DNA of 53,168 nt from Lysobacterales bacterium. GTDB lineage: Bacteria; Pseudomonadota; Gammaproteobacteria; Xanthomonadales; Marinicellaceae. The notes beneath the pieces are model-generated. The model made no database searches, was not told the DNA's origin, and saw only the letters and a list, made by a program, of their open reading frames with translations. The stretch lies in the NCBI GenBank assembly GCA_026988115.1, contig JALSLV010000061.1, positions 1-53,168 of the forward strand, in the 5' to 3' direction. The translations under genes and the position numbers were made by a program. Below, in pieces: positions 25,836 to 34,920 of this stretch. How positions within the stretch are numbered: position 1 is the stretch's first letter; every line of letters starts with the position of its first letter.

Positions 25836-26972
25836 ATGCCTCAAACTGATTTAGAACAACACTCTTTAGCCCTGCAAAAGATAATTAGGGACAAAATCCA
25901 TGAAACTGGCAGCATTAGTTTTGCCACATTCATGCAGATGTCGTTGTACTATCCAGGCTATGGTTATTATTCATCGGGTAATCATAAGTTTGGCAAAGAG
26001 GGCGATTTTGTGACCGCACCTGAGTTGGGTTCTTTGTTCGCCAAAAGTTTAGCAAGTCAGTTTTCACAAATGACCATAAGTCTTGAAAACCCTATTATTC
26101 TCGAACTTGGGGCAGGAACAGGTCAATTTGCTTGCGACTGTTTGGTGGAACTTGATAAGTTAAAGGCTTTGCCAGAAAAGTATTATATCTTAGAGGTTAG
26201 TGCCGACTTGCAACAAAGACAAGCGCAAAAAATTCAAGAATTACCCAAGCATTTAAGCCAATTGGTAGAATGGATTTCTCAACCTTTAGCGGATAAATTT
26301 AACGGGGTTGTTTTTGCCAATGAAGTGGTTGATGCTTTGCCTGTTGAAGTGTTTCGTTTTCACAATAACCAATACCAACAAATGCAAGTGACTTGGGACA
26401 GCGGTTTTCAAAAAACATGGGGCAAATTCCCTAAAAATCAACTTAAACAGATTGAGCATAAAAACTTAGTATTAAACGAAGGCTATATTTCGGAATTTAT
26501 CCCGCATTTGAACAGTTGGCTTAATTCTATCACCCAAAACCTCAACCAAGGCGTTGTGATTTTTGTTGATTATGGTTACGAAAGAAACGCCTATTATCAT
26601 CCTCAACGCAGTGAGGGCACTTTAATTTGCTTTTACCAACACCAAGCTAATTGCAATTATTTTCAAAACATTGGCATTCAGGACATGACCGCCTTTGTGG
26701 ATTTTACCGCACTGGCAGAAGCAGGCGACAGTTGTGGTCTAGATGTTGATGGGTTCACCACACAAGCTCATTTTCTTATGTCAATAGGCATTCAAAATCA
26801 TTTAGGAGGCAACCAAATTGATTATGAGAGTTATTATAAAAACACCACAGAAATGAAAAAATTAACTATGCCCAATGAAATGGGTGAAAAGTTTAAAGTG
26901 ATGGCTTTTTCACGAAATTACAGCGATGAATTAATCGGTTTTACCTTAAGCAATCAATTGCATTTATTATGA
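25836..26972 (+). CDS. MidA/NDUFAF7-family SAM-dependent methyltransferase
   Basis: The 378-residue protein matches COG1565: YPGYGYYSSGNHKFGKEGDF and TAPELGSLFAKSLA near the start, the SAM motif ILELGAGTGQFACD near residues 88-101, and FANEVVDALPVEVF. The mitochondrial counterpart NDUFAF7 methylates an arginine of a complex I subunit; the bacterial substrate is not established. It overlaps the VanZ gene by four bases (ATGA). Confidence 0.88.
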   Translation: MPQTDLEQHSLALQKIIRDKIHETGSISFATFMQMSLYYPGYGYYSSGNHKFGKEGDFVTAPELGSLFAKSLASQFSQMTISLENPIILELGAGTGQFACDCLVELDKLKALPEKYYILEVSADLQQRQAQKIQELPKHLSQLVEWISQPLADKFNGVVFANEVVDALPVEVFRFHNNQYQQMQVTWDSGFQKTWGKFPKNQLKQIEHKNLVLNEGYISEFIPHLNSWLNSITQNLNQGVVIFVDYGYERNAYYHPQRSEGTLICFYQHQANCNYFQNIGIQDMTAFVDFTALAEAGDSCGLDVDGFTTQAHFLMSIGIQNHLGGNQIDYESYYKNTTEMKKLTMPNEMGEKFKVMAFSRNYSDELIGFTLSNQLHLL

Positions 26973-27343
26973 ATATACCTCGAAAATACTTAGTCTTAAT
27001 CGGTTGGCTACTTGTCGCCACTGTTGTTACGTTATCCTTAGTCAAGATTGGTGCCGTCATGCCTGATGTCAAAAATGGTGATAAAATAGGGCATTTTATT
27101 GCCTATTTTACTTTGATGATTTGGTTTGCATGGTTGTACCCAAAACCCTTAATTCGTAATTTATATGCCGTAGGGTTTATCATTATGGGTGGTGCAATGG
27201 AAGTCTTGCAGTCCATGACTGCCTACCGAACAGCCGATATTGAAGATTTTCACGTTAACACTATCGGTGTGATAGTCGGTTTTATCTGTGCGGTATTATT
27301 GGGCAATATTCCTTTTATAAAGAAAACATTTAAGCTAGGATAG
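26969..27343 (+). CDS. VanZ-like small membrane protein
   Basis: The 124-residue protein has four hydrophobic helices and the VanZ-family signature DKIGHFIAYFTLMIWFAW plus an acidic DIEDFHVNTIG loop before the last helix. Members are found widely with no settled function; one gives low-level teicoplanin resistance. Overlaps the methyltransferase gene upstream and is six bases from the transporter downstream. Confidence 0.82.
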   Translation: MNIPRKYLVLIGWLLVATVVTLSLVKIGAVMPDVKNGDKIGHFIAYFTLMIWFAWLYPKPLIRNLYAVGFIIMGGAMEVLQSMTAYRTADIEDFHVNTIGVIVGFICAVLLGNIPFIKKTFKLG

Positions 27344-27348
27344 AAACC

Positions 27349-28227
27349 ATGCCAAATCATGCCCAACTGCTCAAACGCGTCACTTATGCTTCGGTAGCTA
27401 CTGCCATTATTTTGATAATTGCTAAAGCCATTGCGTGGTATATGTCAGGTTCAATTGGCATATTGGCATCCTTAATTGATTCATTAATGGATTCTTTTGC
27501 ATCAATAATAAACCTTTTTGCTGTGCGTTATGCCTTGCAACCAGCTGATGATGACCACCACTTTGGTCACGGCAAGGCAGAACCTTTAGCTGGTCTTGCT
27601 CAAGCCAGTTTTATTGCGGGTTCGGCAGTGTTTTTAATTTTCAATGCCATACAGCGCCTGCAAAATCCACAAGAACTAACCAACAGCTCCATGGGAATTG
27701 CTGTTATGGTCTTTTCAATAGTTGTTACGGTCTTTTTGGTTTTGTACCAACGGCATGTGGTTAAGATTACCAACAATTTAGCCATTAAAGCAGACTCCTT
27801 GCATTACTTAACCGATTTACTCACAAACTTTAGTATTTTAATCGCGTTGTATTTAACCGCGCAAGGTTACTTATGGGCTGATGCTGGGTTTGCCATTGCT
27901 ATTGCCTTGTATATTTTCAAGAGTGCAATTGAGATTGGTAAAGATGCATTTGCTCAATTAATGGATAAAAAATTGGATGAAGAAACGGAGAAAAAAATCA
28001 TTCAAGCCATTAGTGAAACACAAGGAGCCATGGGCTTTCACGATTTACGTACCCGTCAATCAGGTAAAGATAAATTTATTCAATTTCACCTCGAATTAGA
28101 TGACCGACTTTCATTAATTGATGCCCACGCTATTGCTGATGGTTTAGAAAAAAAATTAATGGCACTTATTCCTGATGCCGAGGTGATGATTCACGAAGAC
28201 CCGACCAGTGTTAATAATAATGCATAA
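27349..28227 (+). CDS. fieF: cation diffusion facilitator (FieF/CzcD type)
   Basis: The 292-residue metal efflux protein has six membrane helices and the family's metal sites: DSLMDSF in helix 2, the DDHHFGHGKAEPLAGLAQA loop, ADSLHYLTDL in helix 5, and a C-terminal cytosolic domain with FIQFHLELDD. It would exchange Zn2+ or Fe2+ for protons. Last gene of the midA-vanZ group, ended by the terminator at 28226. Confidence 0.9.
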   Translation: MPNHAQLLKRVTYASVATAIILIIAKAIAWYMSGSIGILASLIDSLMDSFASIINLFAVRYALQPADDDHHFGHGKAEPLAGLAQASFIAGSAVFLIFNAIQRLQNPQELTNSSMGIAVMVFSIVVTVFLVLYQRHVVKITNNLAIKADSLHYLTDLLTNFSILIALYLTAQGYLWADAGFAIAIALYIFKSAIEIGKDAFAQLMDKKLDEETEKKIIQAISETQGAMGFHDLRTRQSGKDKFIQFHLELDDRLSLIDAHAIADGLEKKLMALIPDAEVMIHEDPTSVNNNA

Positions 28228-28256
28228 AAAATGGCAGGATAGACCTGCCATTTTTT
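28226..28256. terminator. bidirectional terminator
   Basis: AAAAAATGGCAGG at 28226-28238 and its complement at 28244-28256 form a long stem with A- and T-runs, between the convergent cation transporter and secreted-protein genes. It serves both. Confidence 0.9.
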
Positions 28257-28274
28257 GCTTTTTAGGTTGTTTTA

Positions 28275-29282
28275 TTATTTATTTTCAAGTTTTTGTATCA
28301 GTTTTTGTATCAGCCCTTGTCGTCTCACGATTTTTTCTTGTTCATTTATGGTAAAACTCGAAAGTGAACGCGGAGTTATGCTTGAAGCAAACTGGTTAAC
28401 TCGTTCTGATTGCACCTGGTTTTGTTCTCCATTTGATGCCCTTGATTCAACCGCTTGTGCTTTTGAAGGACCAACACCTGTCTCAATAAAAGAGCGACTG
28501 GCAGTTCTAAATCCTCGAACTGGGTAAAAGATGTTATTGTGTCCACCAACTTTAGGGTAAAGTTCTGCTTCACCATCAAATTGATTAACTCCTATATCCA
28601 AATAGTAAGCCAACCAGTAGTTTGTATCTTCATTAACAACAACCAATAATTGATTGTCAACGGGATCATAGGTCGCAGCAACATCATGGTTGTTTAAAGC
28701 AAAATCAGTACAAAAGCCATCAATCGTATTGTCTGGTCGACAACCTTCTGCATACTTGCCATTTGTTGTGGTAATAAGATCAAATAACAACACATCAGCT
28801 GAAAATGGAAAGCCTTGACCCGTACTTGAAAAATCAATAACTGTTTGCCATTCCCCTAGCATTCTATCGGTTTCATCGCCAAGTAAGAAATTAAAATACT
28901 CGATATTCTTAACCGCACCTTCAAATTGAATTGTCGCGGTGGTTTCTGTAATAAAATTAATGGTGATGGGTCCACGTTGACCAAGGATTGTAATCGGTGC
29001 TGTGTAGGTGCAATCAATGCAGGGACCATTATAAGTGTAGTGAAGATCACCATTAAATAGTGCATTACCTTCCAAAGTAGTACCAGCGGTATACCAGGTT
29101 GGGTTGCCATCGACATCATAAACATAAAGGGCAACAAACAAGAAATTATCTTGAATTTCTATGGCATAGCCCGAACCTGATTCATTGGGATTCCACCAAA
29201 TGCCTGATTCAGGAGTAAATGCCTGAGTTTGTGCCGTCAAAAAGAAGGTTGCAACGAGTGCTAGTTTTTGAAAAAATCGCAT
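28275..29282 (-). CDS. secreted protein with GxWWNPxESGxG motif
   Basis: Starting at ATG 29282 (GGAG eight bases upstream), the product has a signal peptide ending TAQTQA and the motif SGIWWNPNESGSGYAIEIQ followed by FVALYVYDVDGNPTWYTAG. This signature is widespread in secreted proteins of Xanthomonadales and relatives, with unknown function. The remainder is beta-rich with few cysteines, and the C-terminal 70 residues are polar and helical. Length 335 residues. It is a lineage hint, not a functional assignment. Confidence 0.65.
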   Translation of the reverse strand: MRFFQKLALVATFFLTAQTQAFTPESGIWWNPNESGSGYAIEIQDNFLFVALYVYDVDGNPTWYTAGTTLEGNALFNGDLHYTYNGPCIDCTYTAPITILGQRGPITINFITETTATIQFEGAVKNIEYFNFLLGDETDRMLGEWQTVIDFSSTGQGFPFSADVLLFDLITTTNGKYAEGCRPDNTIDGFCTDFALNNHDVAATYDPVDNQLLVVVNEDTNYWLAYYLDIGVNQFDGEAELYPKVGGHNNIFYPVRGFRTASRSFIETGVGPSKAQAVESRASNGEQNQVQSERVNQFASSITPRSLSSFTINEQEKIVRRQGLIQKLIQKLENK

Positions 29283-29348
29283 GATTTTTCTCCGTTTAAT
29301 TAACATAGTGGTATATTATGCCATTTTTGCTGAATAAAGAATGAATAA

Positions 29349-30122
29349 ATGATTGATATTGGTGCAAACTTAACCCACGATAGTTTTAATAAGGACAGAA
29401 AACAGGTGATTGATGCGGCAGTGAATGCAGGTGTTACGAGCATGATTGTGACGGGTTCTAATCATGCGTGTTCGCTAAAGGCTTATGAGTTAACACAAGA
29501 ATACCCTGAAGAATTATATTCCACGGTTGGCTTTCATCCGCACCATGCCAGTGAATACACGGGGGAAAGTGAAGACTTAATCTTAGAACTCATTAAACGC
29601 GATAAAGTGGTTGCTATTGGCGAAACAGGATTGGATTATTTTCGCGACATTTCGCCGCGAGAAGCCCAGGTGTTTTCTTTTGAACAGCATATTAAACTTG
29701 CCATTGAGACCCGAGCACCGTTATTTTTACACCAACGTGATGCTCATGAAGATTTTTATGCCATCATCAAAGAATACCGTGACAAAATTTCCAATCTAGT
29801 CGTTCATTGTTTTACCGATAACAAAAAAGCTTTGTTTGATTATATCGACCTTGATTGTCATATTGGCATAACGGGATGGATATGTGATGAAAGGAGAGGC
29901 TTGCATCTGCGTGAACTGGTTAAAAACATACCCAACAACCGATTAATGATAGAAACGGATTCTCCTTATTTAATACCGCGAGATTTAAAATTAAAAACGC
30001 GCAGGAATGAACCTAAAAATTTGCCCCATATTGCACAAGTACTTGCAGAGTTAAGAGAAACTAAATTAGATGAATTTATAAAACAAACCAATATAACAGC
30101 GCAAAAGTTTTTTACTATTTAG
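29349..30122 (+). CDS. tatD: TatD-family metal-dependent deoxyribonuclease
   Basis: The 257-residue TIM-barrel hydrolase has the family's metal ligands in order: IDIGANLTH, the TVGFHPHHA segment, GETGLDYFRD, LHQRDAHED, VVHCFTD and ETDSPYL. TatD is a 3'-5' exonuclease with DNA-repair and degradation roles. Its 3' end overlaps the convergent CAP-domain gene by four bases. Confidence 0.93.
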   Translation: MIDIGANLTHDSFNKDRKQVIDAAVNAGVTSMIVTGSNHACSLKAYELTQEYPEELYSTVGFHPHHASEYTGESEDLILELIKRDKVVAIGETGLDYFRDISPREAQVFSFEQHIKLAIETRAPLFLHQRDAHEDFYAIIKEYRDKISNLVVHCFTDNKKALFDYIDLDCHIGITGWICDERRGLHLRELVKNIPNNRLMIETDSPYLIPRDLKLKTRRNEPKNLPHIAQVLAELRETKLDEFIKQTNITAQKFFTI

Positions 30123-30700
30123 TGTTTGCGTTGTCTGGGTTTTTTATTGTTCTGAAATATTATTTTATATTTTGTCTTAGTCACTGACTGTTTTGGATTA
30201 TCTTTTGCCAAACCCGTAATGTAAACCACCCAAAAATATTCGTATTGTGTGTCTAAATCTCTATAAAACCCGACACCTATGTGTTTTTGATTCTTATAAA
30301 ACTCCAGTTCGCCTAAAACATGTTCTTTATGGCTGCGACTGCTCATAAAGTAGTCAAAAGCTTCTTGCGCCGTTTCCATGCCTCCTTGAATGGCCTCAAC
30401 CTGATTGCCAAAGTAGTGATAATTAGCTGGTAAATCTATGAGGTTGTTTTTTAAAAACTCATTGGCTGTGACGTGATCTATAGTGTGAGAAATTAAGTTG
30501 AATTTTGCCATTGTTTTTGCTTTTTCATGGGCTGCTTTTGATAAGGCTTTATTGCAAATTAGTTCACTTCTTAGTTGTTTTGCATCTTCAATAATGAGTT
30601 GTGCAAGCGCAATAGATTTTTTATCAAGACCACAGTCATTGTATTGTGCATTAACAAAATAGCTAAATAACAACAAAATAAGCAAACTGCCTTTCTTCAA
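30119..30700 (-). CDS. secreted CAP-domain protein
   Basis: The 193-residue protein has a signal peptide (MKKGSLLILLLFSYFVNA) and one CAP/SCP domain (ALSKAAHEKAKTMAKFNLISHT, and AFDYFMSSRSHKEHVL with the second histidine). The fold is that of PR-1/YkwD proteins. Its final 25 residues are strongly basic. It overlaps the SDR gene by four bases (ATGA) and is probably cotranscribed with it. Function not established for bacterial members. Confidence 0.82.
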   Translation of the reverse strand: MKKGSLLILLLFSYFVNAQYNDCGLDKKSIALAQLIIEDAKQLRSELICNKALSKAAHEKAKTMAKFNLISHTIDHVTANEFLKNNLIDLPANYHYFGNQVEAIQGGMETAQEAFDYFMSSRSHKEHVLGELEFYKNQKHIGVGFYRDLDTQYEYFWVVYITGLAKDNPKQSVTKTKYKIIFQNNKKPRQRKH

Positions 30701-31449
30701 ATCAACAAACCCCCGTCAACAGGGATATTAACACCTGTAATATAGCTAGCCGCACTTGATGCCAAAAATAAGAAAGTTGGGGCTATCTCTTCGGGTTGTG
30801 CCATGCGATTCATCGGTATCATGGGCATGATTTGTTTAAGCATGCGTTCATTACTGGTCAAAGCTGAGGCAAATTTAGTATCAGTCAGTCCTGGCAAGAC
30901 GGCATTAACGCGAATATTTTGCGGTGCACATTCTTTGGCAAAGGATTTAGTCATGGAAATAATAGCCGCTTTTGTAACCGAATAAATGCCTTGCATGGGG
31001 CCAGGTGTTACGCCATTGACCGATGCGGTATTGATGATACAACCACCACCGGCATCACGCATCATTTGCCCTGCGAGCTGACTCATTAAGAAATAGCCTT
31101 CTATGTTAACTTCAACCGTTTTACGTAAGGCCGATAATGGCGTATCGAGAATATGCCCAAAATAAGGGTTGGCTGCAGCATTATTGACTAATATATCAAC
31201 AGAACCAATGTCGGTCTTTATTTTCTCAATTAAACTTTCAATTGCCCCTTGGTCACCAATATGGCACGCCAATGCAGTGGCTTTTCCACCGTTGTAATTA
31301 ATCACTTCAGCAACCGCTTCTACCCCTTCTTGTTTTCGCGATGAAACAATGACATGAGCACCTGCTTTGGCATAGAGTTTTGCCACTTCCTCGCCTATTC
31401 CACGTGAGGCACCAGTTATTAATGCAATTTTATTTTTTAATGAAAACAT
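30697..31449 (-). CDS. SDR-family oxidoreductase
   Basis: The 250-residue classical SDR shows TGASRGIGEEVA, NNAAANP, the catalytic S...YSVTK and PVDGGLLI at the end, with normal length. It would use NAD(P)H. The closest recognisable group is that of 3-oxoacyl-ACP reductase-like dehydrogenases, but the substrate cannot be read from sequence. Overlaps the CAP-domain gene. Confidence 0.88.
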   Translation of the reverse strand: MFSLKNKIALITGASRGIGEEVAKLYAKAGAHVIVSSRKQEGVEAVAEVINYNGGKATALACHIGDQGAIESLIEKIKTDIGSVDILVNNAAANPYFGHILDTPLSALRKTVEVNIEGYFLMSQLAGQMMRDAGGGCIINTASVNGVTPGPMQGIYSVTKAAIISMTKSFAKECAPQNIRVNAVLPGLTDTKFASALTSNERMLKQIMPMIPMNRMAQPEEIAPTFLFLASSAASYITGVNIPVDGGLLI

Positions 31450-31511
31450 GTTTCTCTCAATTCAAGTGTTAATGCTATAGTATAACTTTAATTAGTAAAG
31501 TTGTCTTAATA

Positions 31512-32456
31512 ATGTTTCAAGAAATTATAGATGCCAAAAAACGATTACAGGGTTTTGCGCACCAAACACCTGTTTTAACTTCGCGCTCACTCAATAAAAT
31601 GCTTGGTGCAGAGGTGTTTTTTAAATGTGAAAACTTTCAGCGTATTGGCGCCTTTAAGTTTCGTGGTGCATTTAATTGCATTTCTCAATTATCTGAAACT
31701 GAACAAAAAAGAGGTGTTATTGCCTTTTCATCAGGCAACCATGCACAAGCCGTCGCTTTGGTATCCAAACTATTGGGAATAAAAGCAACCATTATAATGC
31801 CGAGCAATACCCCACAAGTTAAATTGGATGCAACGCGTGGTTATGGTGCCGAAATCGTTATTTATGATATTCAAAGCGAAGACCGTGAAATTGTCACGGC
31901 AAAAATTCAAAATAAATACGGTTATACATTAATTGCACCGTTTAATAATAAGCATGTCATTGCTGGTCAGGGAACGGTTGCACATGAATTTTTAGAGAAA
32001 ATTCCTAATTTAAATACCCTGCTCGTGCCTTGCGGAGGCGGTGGTTTATTAGCGGGATCAGCCGTTGCAGCCAAAGGCATAAATAAAAATATTCGCGTGA
32101 TTGGTATTGAACCAGAACTTGCCGATGATGCTAAACAATCTTTTGAAGCAGGCAAAATAGTCACCATTCCTGTTTCCAACACCATAGCCGATGGCACGCG
32201 CACAACCGCATTAGGTCACATGACTTTTCCTTTGATTCAACAATATGTCGATGAAATCTGCACAACAACCGAACAAGCCATTATTGACGCGGTCAAATTT
32301 TTCTTACTGCGCATGAAAATAGTGGTCGAACCATCAGGAGCTTTGGGTTTGGCAGCCTTGTTATCCAAAAGTGTTAAAGCACAAGGCAAGGTTGGCGTTA
32401 TTATCAGTGGTGGCAATATTGATCCACCTGTTTTAAAACAAATCTTAGGAGAATAG
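31512..32456 (+). CDS. serine/threonine ammonia-lyase or serine-racemase-like PLP enzyme
   Basis: The 314-residue fold-type II PLP enzyme has K49 in QRIGAFKFRGA, the substrate loop SSGNHAQA and the phosphate loop CGGGGLLAG. It lacks the regulatory ACT domain of biosynthetic threonine deaminase. Residues fit the group that includes serine racemase and threo-3-hydroxyaspartate ammonia-lyase. It is followed one base later by an Asp/Glu-racemase-like gene, which favours a D-amino-acid or hydroxyaspartate role (inference). Confidence 0.85.
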   Translation: MFQEIIDAKKRLQGFAHQTPVLTSRSLNKMLGAEVFFKCENFQRIGAFKFRGAFNCISQLSETEQKRGVIAFSSGNHAQAVALVSKLLGIKATIIMPSNTPQVKLDATRGYGAEIVIYDIQSEDREIVTAKIQNKYGYTLIAPFNNKHVIAGQGTVAHEFLEKIPNLNTLLVPCGGGGLLAGSAVAAKGINKNIRVIGIEPELADDAKQSFEAGKIVTIPVSNTIADGTRTTALGHMTFPLIQQYVDEICTTTEQAIIDAVKFFLLRMKIVVEPSGALGLAALLSKSVKAQGKVGVIISGGNIDPPVLKQILGE

Positions 32457-32457
32457 C

Positions 32458-33153
32458 ATGAAGACAATCGGACTATTAGGTGGCATGAGTTGGGAAAGCA
32501 CTTTGTGGTATTACCAAGCGTTAAATGAAGGCATAAAAAAACAACTCGGCGGTTTACACTCAGCCAAAATAGCGATGTACAGTGTCGATTTTGCTGAAAT
32601 TGAACACTTGCAAATGCAAGGAGATTGGCAAAAAGCCGGTAAAGCTTTAGCACAAGCCGCGCTTGGTGTTGAAAAATGCGGTGCGGATTTTTTATTGATT
32701 TGCACCAACACCATGCATAAGGTTGCACCAGAGATTCAAGCTAAACTCTCTATCCCACTCTTACATATTGCCGATGCTACAGCGCAAGAACTTATCAAAC
32801 AAGGTATTTCTAAAGTGGGTTTGCTTGGCACGGCATTTACCATGGAGCACGATTTTTACAAAGGGAGATTAGAGCAAAAATACGGACTTGAAGTTGTTGT
32901 TCCTAATCAAGCCGATAGGCAAATCGTACACAAAATTATTTATGATGAACTTTGTTTGGGGCAGATTCAAAGTGACTCGAAAAATGAATACTTAAGAATC
33001 ATCAATGAACTGGAAAAGCAGGGGGCTCAAGGCGTGATTTTAGGTTGCACAGAAATCGGTTTATTGGTTAAACAAGCCGACACCCAAGTTAAATTGTTTG
33101 ACACCACTTTTATTCATGCCAAGGCAGCTATTTTAGAAGCTTTAAAAACTTAG
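32458..33153 (+). CDS. aspartate/glutamate racemase-like protein
   Basis: The 231-residue protein begins MKTIGLLGGMSWEST and carries the two catalytic cysteines of PLP-independent racemases, in LICTNTMHK and LGCTEIGLL, so both proton-transfer sides are intact. This is the YgeA/aspartate racemase group. It shares a transcript with the PLP lyase. Overlaps the convergent GMC gene by four bases. Confidence 0.88.
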   Translation: MKTIGLLGGMSWESTLWYYQALNEGIKKQLGGLHSAKIAMYSVDFAEIEHLQMQGDWQKAGKALAQAALGVEKCGADFLLICTNTMHKVAPEIQAKLSIPLLHIADATAQELIKQGISKVGLLGTAFTMEHDFYKGRLEQKYGLEVVVPNQADRQIVHKIIYDELCLGQIQSDSKNEYLRIINELEKQGAQGVILGCTEIGLLVKQADTQVKLFDTTFIHAKAAILEALKT

Positions 33154-34883
33154 CTTGTGATTCTCATCAACAAATCACCACTGCCTTTTAGTTCGGATAC
33201 TTGCCCTTTTAAAGGTTTAGAAAATACTACTGGCTTTATTTTATCGGCTCTTTGTTGATTGAAAACAGGGATTTTGCTCATGGCATATTCGCTCAAAGCC
33301 GTGATTGTTAGAGAAGGATTAACGCCCAAATTGCCAGGAATAATTGTGGCATCAAGGACCCGCAAATTTTTATAGCCAAAGACTTCCCCTGTTTCGTCAA
33401 TTACGCCATTGTTTTTATCGACACCGATGGCAACACCACTCATGATGTGTGCGGTCATGGGCACTCCTAAGATGATTTCTGATAGTGAAGAAGCGGCTTG
33501 TCCTTGCATTTTTTTGGCAAAAAGTTTGGTGGCTTTTTCAGCCGATGGAAAAGAGACGGTTAGGGGCGTATCTTGTTTCTTCTGTACGGCAGTAATGCCT
33601 TTTTTAAAAAGCCTGTACCACCTTCTACGCCATTCAAAATGGATAAAAGATTCGCTTTTTTGCATCACAAGAAAAACAATAGATTTTGCCGCTTTGCCTT
33701 TGTATCGGAGGGTTTTGAATGTTTTTATTGGGTGCAGAATGGTTTGCCCGAGCATTTTTAATATTCTCACAAAGCCTTTGCCCGTAACCATCGGCACACA
33801 AGGCAAATACAACCACGTTTTATCTGAATCCTTGTTAAAGCGATTTATTTCAATATTGGTGTCATCATCAATAGAGATGAAGGAACTGATTGCCACGCCA
33901 TCATGCACGCTTTGTTTCATGTCAACAATTGAGGTTAAGGTTTCTGAATTTGTTCTAATTTTTTGCCCTAGTTTTGATGAAATATGTGGCAAGCATTTGT
34001 ATTGATCACGCATTTTTAATAACAGCGGAACCGTGCCTAACACGCCAGCAGAGACCACCACAGCACGAGTGGTTAATGTGTACGTTTTCTTTTTGTATTT
34101 ATTGTTTTGTTGGTATTCTTCTTCGACGGTGATTAAATAACCGTGCTTGCCATCATCGTTGTCATCAACGGCCAAAGGTTCTATTTTAACCACTTCACAG
34201 TTTGCGCGTATTTCACAACCGTTTCGTTCGGCAAAAAACAAATAATTTTTCAATAAGGTGTTTTTGGCATTGTGGCGACAGCCTAAAACGCAACTGCCAC
34301 AAAGTTGGCAGCTTGCTCGTTCTGGACCATCACCATTAAAGTAAGGGTCATTGACTTTGTTTCCTTGTGAGTCCTCTTTTTGGGCAAAAAGAACACCTGT
34401 AGAGACGGTTGTAAAGGAGTCTTCTCTACCAAAATCCTTAGCAACTTGCTTAAGTGTATCATCGGCAATATTGGTGTAAGTGTTTTTTGTTGTACCCAAC
34501 ATGCGTTGTGCTAGAGCGTAAAAAGGCGCGAGTTGTTGTTGCCAATCTGGGCGAGATTGCATCCACTCAGCACTTTCAAAGACAGCCGCTTCTGGAATAA
34601 AATGAACATTTGAATAAATCTGCGAGCCACCGCCAACCCCAATGCCGTGCAAAATCATGGTTTTGCTCGTCACGCTAATCTGAGTAGAACCTCGCAAACC
34701 AAGCTTTGGTTCCCAAAGGTAGTCTTTGGCAATGTTGTTGTTTTTAGGGTAATCTTTGTCTTTGCGCCATTTTCCTTTTTCTAAAACCAGAACTTTATTG
34801 CCTTTTTCAGTTAAGCGTAAAGCACTAACAGACCCGCCAAATCCAGAGCCTATGATTATTTGATCGTAGTCGTATTTTTGCAT
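33150..34883 (-). CDS. GMC-type flavin oxidoreductase (cholesterol-oxidase-like)
   Basis: The 577-residue protein has the FAD site IIIGSGFGGSVSALRL near residues 9-24, GIGVGGGSQIYSN, a CxxCGxCxxGC cluster (SCQLCGSCVLGCRHNA), and the C-terminal GNLGVNPSLTITALSEY with the catalytic region. It resembles sterol or long-chain alcohol oxidoreductases. The four-cysteine cluster is typical of the subgroup and may bind a metal or Fe-S (inference). The substrate is unknown. Confidence 0.85.
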   Translation of the reverse strand: MQKYDYDQIIIGSGFGGSVSALRLTEKGNKVLVLEKGKWRKDKDYPKNNNIAKDYLWEPKLGLRGSTQISVTSKTMILHGIGVGGGSQIYSNVHFIPEAAVFESAEWMQSRPDWQQQLAPFYALAQRMLGTTKNTYTNIADDTLKQVAKDFGREDSFTTVSTGVLFAQKEDSQGNKVNDPYFNGDGPERASCQLCGSCVLGCRHNAKNTLLKNYLFFAERNGCEIRANCEVVKIEPLAVDDNDDGKHGYLITVEEEYQQNNKYKKKTYTLTTRAVVVSAGVLGTVPLLLKMRDQYKCLPHISSKLGQKIRTNSETLTSIVDMKQSVHDGVAISSFISIDDDTNIEINRFNKDSDKTWLYLPCVPMVTGKGFVRILKMLGQTILHPIKTFKTLRYKGKAAKSIVFLVMQKSESFIHFEWRRRWYRLFKKGITAVQKKQDTPLTVSFPSAEKATKLFAKKMQGQAASSLSEIILGVPMTAHIMSGVAIGVDKNNGVIDETGEVFGYKNLRVLDATIIPGNLGVNPSLTITALSEYAMSKIPVFNQQRADKIKPVVFSKPLKGQVSELKGSGDLLMRITS

Positions 34884-34920
34884 GCTTGATATTGCCTTAT
34901 TGCTGATAATGCTTGGTAGG

